A stretch of 64,000 nt of DNA from Pseudomonas putida. Its GTDB lineage: Bacteria > Pseudomonadota > Gammaproteobacteria > Pseudomonadales > Pseudomonadaceae. Below, in pieces: positions 30,637 to 39,315 of the stretch. Position 1 is the stretch's first letter, and every line of letters begins with the position of its first letter. The notes beneath the pieces were generated by a model that saw only the letters and a program-made list of their open reading frames with translations, searched no databases and had not been told where the DNA came from. The DNA lies in the NCBI GenBank assembly GCA_029953615.1, contig CP124529.1, positions 3,968,501 to 4,032,500 on the forward strand, read 5' to 3'. The position numbers and the translations under genes were made by a program.

Positions 30637-30713
30637 GCAGCGGTAGTTCAGTCGGTTAGAATACCGGCCTGTCACGCCGGGGGTCGCGGGTTCGAGTCCC
30701 GTCCGCTGCGCCA
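30637..30713 (+). tRNA. tRNA-Asp (anticodon GTC), copy 3
   Basis: Identical to copies 1 and 2. Lies downstream of a terminator-like hairpin. Confidence 0.97.
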
Positions 30714-30753
30714 TCTTCGCCTCGAGGCCCCTTGAACGCCTCGAAGCAACGAG

Positions 30754-30779
30754 AAAGCGACCTTAGGGTCGCTTTTTTC
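30754..30779 (+). terminator. Terminator of the Val-Asp tRNA operon
   Basis: AAAGCGACC / GGTCGCTTT with a 4-nt loop and T6 tract. Confidence 0.85.
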
Positions 30780-30912
30780 GTTTTTCGCTTGGGCAATTCC
30801 GCCCTTGATCCAGATTTACACGAACCTGACAGACTCTTCACCGATCAACGGTTCCTGTGCCTGCCTGCTGTGTTGCACAATAGGCACCTTTCTGACTTAC
30901 CCGGAATACGCA

Positions 30913-31752
30913 ATGACCAGATCTACCGTCTTTGGTGCGCTCGGGCTGGCCCTGGTGCTGGCGGGCGTGACCGGTTGTTCCTCGAAAAAAGCCGCCGTCT
31001 ACGAGCATGAGAACTTCGACGACTCGGGTACCTTCTCGCGCAGCTTCCCGGTGAGCGATGCCGGCTCCTGCGAGGCCGCCCGGCGTGCCTTGCTCAGCCA
31101 GGGCTACATCATCACCAGCAGTGGCGCCAACCAGGTGGTGGGTAACAAGAGCTTCCAGCAGAACAGCGAGAACCACCTGCAAATCAGCTTCAACGTCACC
31201 TGTGCGCCCGATGTGAGCGACGAGCAGCGCTCGACCATGTTCGCCAACGCCTTGCAGGACCGTTACGCCCTGAAAAAGTCCAACACCTCCGCCAGCCTGG
31301 GCGTGGGTGTGCTGGGGTCGGTGTCGATGCCGATTGGCTCCAGCGACGACTCGATGGTCAAGGTGGCCAGCGAGACGGTGACGGCGGCGCAATTCTATGA
31401 CCGTTATTTCGCCCTGGTGGAGAGCTACCTGCCCAAGCCCAAGCCGCAGCAGAAAAGCAAGGCCAAGGTCGAGGAGCCCGCGCCGAAGGCCGAAGCGCCC
31501 GCGCCTGCCCTGGGGCTGCCGGAGCAGGCTGCGGCGGCACCGGTGGCACCAGCCCCGGCAGCGGCACCCTTGGTGGAAGCGGCGCCAGCCCCGGCTACCG
31601 TTACCCCAGCCGATGAGGCCGTAGCGGCACCGGTGGTGGATGACAGCCAGGGCTCGCAGCCGGTGGCGCCACCGGCGGAGTCGGCACCTATTGAAGTACA
31701 GCAGCAAGCGCAGCCTGCCGAGGCCGCCGAGACCGCGGTCCCCGGACTTTGA
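30913..31752 (+). CDS. DUF2242-type lipoprotein
   Basis: 279-residue probable lipoprotein with a signal peptide and lipobox LAGVTGC at the N-terminus (start 30913, MTRSTVFGALG). The globular part (about 30-170) resembles the DUF2242 family (EHENFDDSGTFSRSF, SCEAARRALLSQGYII). The C-terminal 110 residues are a Pro/Ala/Glu-rich low-complexity tail, perhaps spanning the periplasm. The function of the family is unknown to me. Confidence 0.8.
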   Translation: MTRSTVFGALGLALVLAGVTGCSSKKAAVYEHENFDDSGTFSRSFPVSDAGSCEAARRALLSQGYIITSSGANQVVGNKSFQQNSENHLQISFNVTCAPDVSDEQRSTMFANALQDRYALKKSNTSASLGVGVLGSVSMPIGSSDDSMVKVASETVTAAQFYDRYFALVESYLPKPKPQQKSKAKVEEPAPKAEAPAPALGLPEQAAAAPVAPAPAAAPLVEAAPAPATVTPADEAVAAPVVDDSQGSQPVAPPAESAPIEVQQQAQPAEAAETAVPGL

Positions 31753-31811
31753 TGGCTTGCCTGTACTGGCCCCGTCCGGGTACTGCGCAGACGTTGAGAA
31801 CTGCGCAGTAG

Positions 31812-31842
31812 CTGTGGGAGCGGGTTTACCCGCGAAGGGGCC
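31812..31842. repeat. Single REP unit
   Basis: CTGTGGGAGCGGGTTTACCCGCGAAGGGGCC, a lone REP without an inverted partner. Confidence 0.85.
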
Positions 31843-32001
31843 GGTGCAGCCAATGCACATCCCCTGTTACAGACACCCGGTGATAATGTTCTGAACACCT
31901 GCTACGTTTACCACTCATAAGCTTGTCATCATTCCTTCACTCCACCTGCTTAGGTTGAAGGCGACACCGATAAAGATCATGAGATAAGAGGACGCAGGTC
32001 G

Positions 32002-32088
32002 ATGGACGAATATCAGGAAGAACTTCTCGAATACCAGGCTTATGAACTGGACACTCCGGAACCGGCCGACGACGCCACTGAGCTCTAG
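32002..32088 (+). CDS. Possible 28-residue acidic small protein
   Basis: ATG at 32002 reads a 28-residue strongly acidic peptide (MDEYQEELLEYQAYELD...DDATEL) to a TAG at 32086-32088. AGAGGACG lies about 10 nt upstream as a possible ribosome site. The composition (Glu/Asp/Tyr/Leu, amphipathic) is unlike chance sequence here. The stop overlaps the convergent AraC gene by 4 bp. No known function. Confidence 0.45.
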   Translation: MDEYQEELLEYQAYELDTPEPADDATEL

Positions 32089-33125
32089 CCCACCCGCCGC
32101 TGGCTGCGGCGGAACTCCCCCGGCGTAAGGCCCGTCCAGCGCTTGAAAGCGCGCTGGAAGGCCTCGGCCGACGCAAACCCCAACAGATAGGCGATCTCGC
32201 CAAAGGCCAGTTCCGTATCGCGGATATAGGTCTCGGCCAGGTCGCGCCGTGTTTCGTTGAGCAGGTCGCGAAAGCGCGTGCCTTCCTCGGCCAGCTTGCG
32301 GCGCAAGGTCCAGGTCGGCAGCTGCAGGTGCCGCGCCACTTCTTCCAGGTCCGGTTCGCGACCGCCATTGAGCAACGGGCCCAGCAGGTGGGTGATGCGC
32401 TCACCCAGGCTGCGTACGCGGGTGCGTTGCAGCATCTCCGCCTCGCACAACTGCAGCAGGTGCTGCCAGGTGCTTGGGCAATGCCGCGGGTTGGCCAACT
32501 CCAGCGTGGCGCGGCTCAGGCGCAGCTGATTGCTTTCGGCGGCAAATCGCACGGGTGTACCGCACAACGGCTGGTAACGCTCGGCGTAGGCAGGGGTGGC
32601 AAATTCGATTTCCAGGCGTTCGGCCTGCACCGGTGTGCCGGCAAGGTCGCTCAGCTGGGCCAACCAGCCCGCGAGCAGGGAATCGACGACGAAGCGGTTG
32701 TAGGCGTTGTAGGGGCTGATCGAGTAGAAGCGCAGCCAGGCGCCGTGGGCATCTTCATGGAACGTGGAATGGCCACGGTAGTTGGCTGCATACAACGGCT
32801 CGAAGCGCAACAGGGTGCGTGCCGCCTCGCCCACGCTGGGCGCCTGGGCCGCCGTGACCCCGGCCAGCCCGGCCTGCGCCAGACGGCTCAGGCGCCCCAT
32901 GTGCAGGCCCAGCGCAGCCTCACCGCAGAGTTCGATGGCGGCATGCCCCAGGTGCATGTAGCGCGGTATCGACAAGCGGGCATTGGCCTCGCCCAGGCGT
33001 GCCGCGTTCAGGCCATAGCGCTGCAACAGTGGCTGCGGGTCGTGGCCAAGCTCGCGCAGGGCCTCGCTCAGCGGCTGGACAAAGCCGACCGAAAGGTCGC
33101 CCAGGCGCACACGGGGGCGGGCCAT
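32085..33125 (-). CDS. AraC family transcriptional regulator
   Basis: 346-residue regulator of the OruR-like subgroup: an N-terminal arabinose-binding-like domain (about 20-205) and a C-terminal double HTH (about 240-340; LAFGEIAYLLGFASAEAFQRAFKRWTG). It starts 4 bp after the nitrilase-fold gene, so the two are almost certainly co-transcribed. The target is unknown. Confidence 0.9.
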   Translation of the reverse strand: MARPRVRLGDLSVGFVQPLSEALRELGHDPQPLLQRYGLNAARLGEANARLSIPRYMHLGHAAIELCGEAALGLHMGRLSRLAQAGLAGVTAAQAPSVGEAARTLLRFEPLYAANYRGHSTFHEDAHGAWLRFYSISPYNAYNRFVVDSLLAGWLAQLSDLAGTPVQAERLEIEFATPAYAERYQPLCGTPVRFAAESNQLRLSRATLELANPRHCPSTWQHLLQLCEAEMLQRTRVRSLGERITHLLGPLLNGGREPDLEEVARHLQLPTWTLRRKLAEEGTRFRDLLNETRRDLAETYIRDTELAFGEIAYLLGFASAEAFQRAFKRWTGLTPGEFRRSQRRVG

Positions 33126-33129
33126 CGGC

Positions 33130-34251
33130 CTACAGCCACAGGTTCAGCAGGCGGGCGCCAGGGCTGGGCGTTCCCGCCAGCAGTTCGCCAGCCTGGTGGG
33201 CAAAGCCTTGGCCGTCGCTGCCCTGTTCCCAGAACTGCCCACGCATGAACACGCTCATGCTGCTGACATCGGCACCGGCGGCCTTGGTCAGGTGCTGCCA
33301 GGCAGCCTGTTCGCTGACTTCGCCGCGCTGCAAGGGCAACCTGGCGCTGGCGTTCTGGTGGCGATTGCCACGCCAGGGTGCCTGCCAGCTGCCCTTGCCG
33401 CTGAGGAACACCGGGTTGGCGATCAGTTCCACTGCCTGGCGGGCCAGTTGCTGGTGGTTTTCCGGGTACCAGCTGTCGCTGCCCACCAGTACCCCCAGGC
33501 GCCCGGCAGGGGTTTGCACGACCTGCAAAGGCTGCTGGCGCCCATCGTGGACATAGCGGCGCATTTCGCTGTCGGGGAACTGTTGACGCTGTGGCTGGCC
33601 CAGCAGCGAGCCGTCACCGGCGAACACCATGCTGCTGTTGAACAGCGGGCCGCTGCCGGCATGCAGTACGCCCTGCTTCACATAGGGGGCGGGCAGCACG
33701 ATCGAGCCGGCTACCAGGGTCACGTTGAATTCCTTGGCCAGGCCACCGAACAGTTGCTGGTAATCCGTGGCCATCTGCTCGGCCTTCATGCGCAGGTGCG
33801 CGTCGGCGCGCCGGTCGTCGCCGTCAGCACCGAGCATGGCCAGGCCATAGCGCAGCGGGTTGCTCAGCTCCAGCCATTGCAGGGCTTCGCGGCTTTGCGT
33901 GACCTGGTACAGCTCGTTCTTTTCGCCGCGCGCCCACAGCCAGGTACCGATGTGCTCGGGCAGCACCACTACCGTGCGCGGGCCGACCAGGCCCTGGGCT
34001 CGGGCCTGCTCCAGGTAGGCCGCGAGCTTGCGGTGCAGGCGTTGCAGGTTCTGGTAGTCGCCCGGGTACAGCAGCGGCTCGACGCCGAGCAGGTTGCCGT
34101 GCTCGCCGGGTACGCCATGGTTCAGCGCCAGTTCGATGCGCAGGTCGGACAGATAATGGCCTTCCGGGCGCTGCTGGGTCCAGAAACCGTAGCCACAGAG
34201 TGCGGCGGCCATCACCAGCGCCAGGGTGCTTGCCAGGAGTTTTCGCATCAA
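33130..34251 (-). CDS. Nitrilase-fold protein lacking the catalytic Cys and Lys
   Basis: 373-residue protein with an N-terminal signal anchor (LLASTLALVMAAALCGYGF) and a carbon-nitrogen hydrolase domain. The Glu of the catalytic triad is kept (VVLPEHIG). The Lys segment, usually G-K-x-R-K, reads GQPQRQQFP. The nucleophile loop, usually I-C-Y-D-x-x-F-P-E, reads VGSDSWYPE, with Gly for Cys. It is thus probably not an active amidase or N-acyltransferase. The downstream AraC gene shares its operon. A ligand-binding or structural role in the periplasm is inference. Confidence 0.75.
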   Translation of the reverse strand: MMRKLLASTLALVMAAALCGYGFWTQQRPEGHYLSDLRIELALNHGVPGEHGNLLGVEPLLYPGDYQNLQRLHRKLAAYLEQARAQGLVGPRTVVVLPEHIGTWLWARGEKNELYQVTQSREALQWLELSNPLRYGLAMLGADGDDRRADAHLRMKAEQMATDYQQLFGGLAKEFNVTLVAGSIVLPAPYVKQGVLHAGSGPLFNSSMVFAGDGSLLGQPQRQQFPDSEMRRYVHDGRQQPLQVVQTPAGRLGVLVGSDSWYPENHQQLARQAVELIANPVFLSGKGSWQAPWRGNRHQNASARLPLQRGEVSEQAAWQHLTKAAGADVSSMSVFMRGQFWEQGSDGQGFAHQAGELLAGTPSPGARLLNLWL

Positions 34252-34422
34252 ACTTCAGCTTTCACCTAAAAATGAGCCGGCCGTGCAGAAATCAGGGACA
34301 TGACGCAGCCTGATTCATCAGCTCTGGAGTCCCTGTTGCACTGCGTTTGCAGTATCGCGACTGGATCATACCAAAGCTGCCGGGCACTTAGGCGCATTCT
34401 CTGCTGCGCAACAGACCGGGTG

Positions 34423-36980
34423 TCACGGTTGGCACATCAGGCGCTGGCGCTCGTAGTTGACCGCCGCGTCCCGTTCCGGCAGGTCGTAGTGGGCCGCGCA
34501 CTGGCGTTCGCCCCATTTGATGGTCAGGCTGCCCTGGTCCTGCTCCAGCAGCACCAAGGCCTTGCCGCTTGGGTCGGAAATCGCCAGCTGGCGGCCCTCG
34601 GCGTCCTCGACCGATGCCCCGAAGGGTAGCAACTGGCCGCGTTCGTCGAACAGCTCGAACTGCACCCGACGCCCGCTCTTGCCGGTGTAGCGGGCAAGCA
34701 CTACGGCGCCGCGGCGTGGCACCAACTGCTGGGTGGCGTTGTCGATCTCGATGTCGCCGCCCAGGTCGCGCGTGTCCAGGCTGATCCAGTTGACCCGATA
34801 GGGCTGGGCACTGGGGATCACCGCATAGCCGTTGCGCCCGGTTTCCACGCCGCTGTAGTTGCTGATTTTTGCCCCCTGCACACCCGGTACTTCGGCCAAG
34901 GCGAAGGTTTCGCCGAGCGTCTGGCCGAGGTTGATACCGCCCTGGTGGGCAACCACGGCGCCGGCGACGTTGAGGTTCTGCGAATCGTAGCCGCGCCCCT
35001 GGCTATAGCCCAGGCTGATGTCGGCGACCGAGGTGCGGGTGTTCAGGTTGGCCGAGGCCGAGCTGCCGCTGGTGCGACTGTGACCGCCCTGGATCGAGTA
35101 GAAGGTGTCGCTGGTTTCCGACAGGTAGCCGTTGATGCCCGCCTGGGTGGTCTCGTTGCCTTTCTGCGTACTGCTGGTGACGAACGCTCGCGGTGCGCGG
35201 GCGCGGCTGCCGAGCGGGAACGATAGCGACAGGTTGAACTGGGTATCCTGCCCCGCAGGGCCTGAGGTTTCCAGCTCCTTGGTGCGACTGACGTCGAGGT
35301 TATAGGAGATATCGCCCCAGTTGTTGCTGTAGCCGGCCGACAGGCTCTGCGAACCGCCGCGGTTCCAGTAGCGCTGGTCGCTGGCCGTCAGGTAAAGGCT
35401 GCCGAGTGCACGGTCGCGGCCCAGGCTCTGGTTGATGGTCAGGTCGGTGCGGGTCTTGGAGTTGCCGCTGCGCTTGATCGCGTCGCTGCTCTGGTCCTCG
35501 ATTATGCTGGGTGAGGGTGCGGAAGCCCTCGGTGGAGTAGCGGTAGGCGGCCAGGGTGAAGTTGGTATCGGTGCCGGTGAAGGTCTTGGCGTACAGCGCC
35601 CGCAGGCTGTTGCCCTGGGTGGTCTGGCCCTGGGCCTTGCTCGAGGAATGGGTGACATCGAGCGAAAATGCGCCCACCAGTGTGTTCAGGCCACTGCCGA
35701 CGGCCAGTGCCTTGTAGTCGTCGGTGGCTTGCAGGCCAACCACGCCGGTTACGGTGTTGGTCAGGCCGTAGGCCAGCGTCGTGCTGAGCATCTGCGGCGT
35801 GGCCAGGCCCTCGCTGTTGCTGTTGTAGCGCCCGGCGGACAGGCTGTACTTGACCTGGCCGCCACGGACCATCAGCGGCAGGCTGGAGAACGCCTGCGTG
35901 CTGACCCGCCGGCGACCGTCGGTCTCGATGATGGTGATTTCCAGGTCGCCGTTGGAGCCGCTGGGGTAGATGTCGCTGATCTCGAACGGGCCGGGCGGTA
36001 CGTTGGCGGTGTACAGCAGGTAGCTGTTCTGGCGGATCTCGACCCTGGCGCTGGTTTGCGCCACGCCCCGCACCACAGGTGCGTAACCGCGCTCGCTGTC
36101 GGCGCGCATGCCTTCGTCCGAAGCCAGCTTCAGGCCCCGGTAACGCACGCTGTCGAACAGGTCGCTGTCGCTGAAGATGTCGCCGGCGCTGAACTGGCCC
36201 TTGAGCGCGGTCACGTCGTGCTGCAGGTAGCTGCGGTTGCTCTTGAAGCTGTCCGGCCGCCCGGTGCCACTGCTGAAGTTCGACTCGTTGCGCAAGCGCC
36301 AGCTGCCAAGGTTGATGCCGTTACGCAGGCTCAGGTTGTTGTTGATGCGGGTCTCGGCATCAGCGGCGCTGCGGCTGGTGTTGAACTGATAGTTGATGAA
36401 TGCCGCAGGCACACCCGCGTCCCACAGTTGCGGGTCGACGTAGCCGCGCAGGCCGCGCTTCATGGCGACTTGCGGAATGCTGGCGGACAGGCGCAGGTGA
36501 CCACGAATCATAGTTCAGGCTGGCCTGGTCGATCAGCGTGGGCAGGTCGTGGCAGGCCGCTTCGCTATCCAGGCGCCCCTGGGCCCTGAGCTTGTCCATG
36601 TCGATGCCCAACTGCTCGAGCAGCTCCAGGGTCAGGCACGGTTCCACGCGCCCGGTGTGGGGGTTGCGGTTGAAGTCGATGTCACGCCGGCCCACCAGTA
36701 CCTCGTTACTGTACAGGTCTACCCGATAGTTGCCCGGCAGCACGCTGCTGGCCGATAGCAGTAACTGCAGGTCGACCGCCGATTGCACACCTTGCAAAAA
36801 GGTGGTGTTGAAGCCCTGCAGCTGGGGATCGTCCTGCGCCGTCGCGAGGCCGGGCAGCGCGCTGCACAGCAGCAATGACAGGGCGTTGAGCTTCCAGGCT
36901 GGACGAGGCGTGCTGCCATTGAGCGCGCGCGCGCCTGCATCGGCACCGTCTACGGAGCGGGGGGCGATGGACAAAGACAT
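34423..36980 (-). pseudogene. Fimbrial outer-membrane usher (FimD/CupC3 type), two frameshifts
   Basis: Outer-membrane usher that threads chaperone-pilin complexes across the membrane. A signal peptide (LNALSLLLCSALPGLATAQ) is followed by the N-terminal chaperone-binding domain (FNTTFLQGVQSAVDLQLL), the beta barrel with plug (NVPPGPFEISDIYPSGSNGDLEITI) and C-terminal domains (RRGAVVLARYTGKSGRRVQFELFDERGQLLPFGASV). Single extra bases at about 36503 and 35502 break the frame twice. In each case the next frame continues at once, so a complete usher of about 850 residues can be read. Last gene of the pilin-chaperone-usher half-operon. Confidence 0.85.
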
Positions 36981-37064
36981 ACGAGGAACCTATTTCATGT
37001 CCCGGCACGGGCTGGGCACGGGGAGGCCGCTCACGACCGGGGCGTGCGAGGTGGGGTTATGCGA

Positions 37065-37811
37065 TCACAAGCTGATGGCGGGTTCGGCAGGCTTGGCGCT
37101 ACCTGGCTGGGCAGGGCTCAGCAGCACGGAATAGCCATGCTGGGCGCCATAATCGTTGATGCTCTTGAAGGTGAGCGTCAGTGGGCCGTCCACTTGCGAA
37201 AGTGCCGAGCTGAAGGTCTTTTGTTCTCCGGGGGCGATCATGCTCGAGTCGGCGCTGAACACGGCCTGTTTGCCGCGTTTGACTTCGATGTCGGCCATCG
37301 ACACGTGATACAGGCTGGGGTTGTTCACGGTCAGCGTTGCCTTGCCGGCGTGCTGGGTCACTTGCCAGACCAATTGCTCCGGTGCCAGCAAGGCATTGCC
37401 GGGCAAGTTGGCCGGGCGGAAGAAAATCTTGATGCGTTGGCGCACTGCCAACTGCAGGGTATTGGCCTGGGTACTGGCTTGCGGAATTTCCTGCACATTC
37501 AGCCAGACCACCGATTCGCGGTCGGTCGGCAGGCCCTGGCCCTCATAGAGAATGCGCAGCAGTTGTTCCTGCTTGGGCATCACTCGGGCCAAGGGAGGGG
37601 TAATGGCAAACGGCGCCTGCGCGCTGTCGCCGGCATCCACCCAGGACTGCACCAGGACTTCCTGGTTGCCATTGCGCACGATGACATTGGCTTCCTTGTG
37701 AGCACCGTCGAACACGACGCGCGTAGCGCTCAGGGAAATGCTGGCGGTTGCCTGGGCAGCGACGAGCATGCCCAGCAACCCGAAAACGGGATACAGAGAA
37801 CGACGCAACAT
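37065..37811 (-). CDS. Periplasmic fimbrial chaperone (PapD-like), first copy
   Basis: 248 residues. Start at 37811 (MLRRSLYPVFGLLGMLVAAQATA signal peptide), not the longer upstream frame. The PapD N-domain has SLSATRVVFDGAHKEANVIVRNGN and the conserved RESVVWLNVQEIP; the donor-strand region and LRILYEGQGLP are typical. It binds and folds pilins for the usher encoded just downstream. Confidence 0.93.
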   Translation of the reverse strand: MLRRSLYPVFGLLGMLVAAQATASISLSATRVVFDGAHKEANVIVRNGNQEVLVQSWVDAGDSAQAPFAITPPLARVMPKQEQLLRILYEGQGLPTDRESVVWLNVQEIPQASTQANTLQLAVRQRIKIFFRPANLPGNALLAPEQLVWQVTQHAGKATLTVNNPSLYHVSMADIEVKRGKQAVFSADSSMIAPGEQKTFSSALSQVDGPLTLTFKSINDYGAQHGYSVLLSPAQPGSAKPAEPAISL

Positions 37812-37884
37812 GGTTGGGGTACCTTGCGGGACGAAGAAGTGGCGAGGCTGTTCAGCCTCGCGCAGGGGAACAGCGGCGAATCGA

Positions 37885-38484
37885 TTATTCGTACTGCAGG
37901 ATGAACGGCAGGGTGGCGTCACCACGACCGGCGGTGGCAGTGCCGGCGGTGCCGGTGGTCACGTAGGCTGCGGAGAAGCTCAGGGTGGCATCGCCGCCGG
38001 CAGCGCCAGCGCCGTGTACTTCGCTCTGGATCTTGGCGGTGGCGGGCGAGCTCAGGTCGATCAGGTTGCCGTTCGGGTCAAGCAGGGCGATGCCGACGTT
38101 GGCAGCAGTGCCGGTGCCTTTGGTCAGGGCCAGGACCTTCTTGCCGGTGACCAGGCCCGAGCCGCCGCTGTTGGCGTCGAAGACCATCGCCACCTTGGTG
38201 CCGACGTTGCAGTTGACGTTGAGGTTGAAGTCCTTGCCGGATACGCGGCCTGCGCTCGGGTTCTCGGCGGTGCCCATGTCCTTGATCGAGACGCTGCCCA
38301 TGTCCACGGCGATTACGCGGTCGGCATTGGCGCCGTCGACCGAACAGGCGTCATTGTTGATCACGCCGGTGAAGGAAATCTTGCCGCTGCCACCTTTCAC
38401 TGGCCCGGAAGGTTCGGCAGCCAGTACACCGGCTGAAGCGGTGATGAGCGAGAGGGTCAGTGCGGCCAGGGAGAATTTATTCAT
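37885..38484 (-). CDS. Major fimbrial pilin subunit
   Basis: 199-residue type 1-like pilin. Start at 38484 (MNKFSLAALTLSLITASAGVLAAE, signal peptide). GKISFTGVINNDACSVDG carries the first Cys, and NVNCNVGTKVAMVFDA the second, for the pilin disulfide. The C-terminal DATLPFILQYE has the alternating pattern and penultimate Tyr recognised by the chaperone. First gene after an RcsB-like box. Confidence 0.92.
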   Translation of the reverse strand: MNKFSLAALTLSLITASAGVLAAEPSGPVKGGSGKISFTGVINNDACSVDGANADRVIAVDMGSVSIKDMGTAENPSAGRVSGKDFNLNVNCNVGTKVAMVFDANSGGSGLVTGKKVLALTKGTGTAANVGIALLDPNGNLIDLSSPATAKIQSEVHGAGAAGGDATLSFSAAYVTTGTAGTATAGRGDATLPFILQYE

Positions 38485-38533
38485 ATTAATGTCCACATGA
38501 AAGTGAGTAAGTGCTGCAACTAAGTGCACGCTC

Positions 38534-38576
38534 ACAATAAGTCAGGTGGTTTCCCTGGCCCATCAGACGAATCTTA
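38534..38576 (-). promoter_or_regulatory. RcsB-like box and promoter of the pilin-chaperone-usher operon
   Basis: Minus-strand box TAAGATTCGTCTGA (38576-38563), immediately followed by a poor -35 (TGGGCC), 17 bp, and -10-like TATTGT (38539-38534). The box is a partial dyad and fits the RcsB homodimer consensus I recall from enterics at 12 of 14 positions. The same layout occurs at 48492-48450. Confidence 0.6.
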
Positions 38577-38598
38577 ATGGTTGGCCTACGACGCTTAG

Positions 38599-39246
38599 TT
38601 AATTGAAGATATGCCTCGCCAAGCAATAGGCCAATAACTCCTGATCGCTGTTTACTTCAAGTTTACGCATGGCGGAAACTTTCTGTGCACTGATGGTCTT
38701 GGTACTTCGGTGTTGGCTGCGGGCAATCTCGCTGACACTTTGGCCGGCCACGAACAGGCGCAGTATTTCGAATTCCTTGGGCGACAGGTTTTCTACCCGT
38801 TGGTCGATGGCGGTATTACAGGCTATCACCGAATGCCTTGCCGGTTCCGGCGCCCGGTAGGTGCGGTTGCGAGCCACCGCGTTCAGGGCCTTCTCGATTT
38901 CACCGTGCAGTTGGCTCTTCTGGATGACACCGTCCACGCCCAGCTCCTGCAGCCGCGTGAATATCAGTGGGTTGGAAATCATGGTCAGCACGAGAATGCG
39001 AACAGCGGGATAGTGGCGCTTGAGATACTCGATCAGTTTCAACCCGTCACCGTAGGGTGAGTCTGCCGGCATGTTGTAGTCGGAAATGACCATGTCCACG
39101 GGTTGGCGTTCGAGCAGTTCGATCAGCCCTTGCGAGCAGACGGCTTCGCCGACCACGCAAAAGCGCGGGTCGCGTTCGACCAGTTCGCGGACGCCGAGCA
39201 GTACGATGGGGTGATCGTCGGCGATGATGACCTTCAGTTTTTCCAT
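38599..39246 (-). CDS. RcsB/RocA-like response regulator (LuxR-type HTH)
   Basis: 215-residue two-domain regulator. Receiver domain (KVIIADDHPIVLLGVR; phospho-acceptor Asp56 in VISDYNMP; Thr in VLTM) and a C-terminal LuxR HTH (LSPKEFEILRLFVAGQSVSEIARSQHRSTKTISAQK). The N-terminus and HTH closely follow enteric RcsB, which supports the ATG at 39246; an in-frame ATG at 39291 is the alternative, and neither has a clear ribosome site. It is the predicted output of the hybrid kinases upstream and the likely activator at the two boxes flanking the locus. Confidence 0.88.
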   Translation of the reverse strand: MEKLKVIIADDHPIVLLGVRELVERDPRFCVVGEAVCSQGLIELLERQPVDMVISDYNMPADSPYGDGLKLIEYLKRHYPAVRILVLTMISNPLIFTRLQELGVDGVIQKSQLHGEIEKALNAVARNRTYRAPEPARHSVIACNTAIDQRVENLSPKEFEILRLFVAGQSVSEIARSQHRSTKTISAQKVSAMRKLEVNSDQELLAYCLARHIFN

Positions 39247-39315
39247 AAATGACGACCCGTTAGCCAGTGCGGATGAGTGGGTGGTTTCCATGCGTTATCA
39301 GCGCTGTAGTTGATT

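Noticed and set aside
34423..36980. Usher gene as a true pseudogene lost by decay
   Set aside because: Both breaks are single-base insertions with immediate continuation and no internal stops; a sequencing error is more likely.
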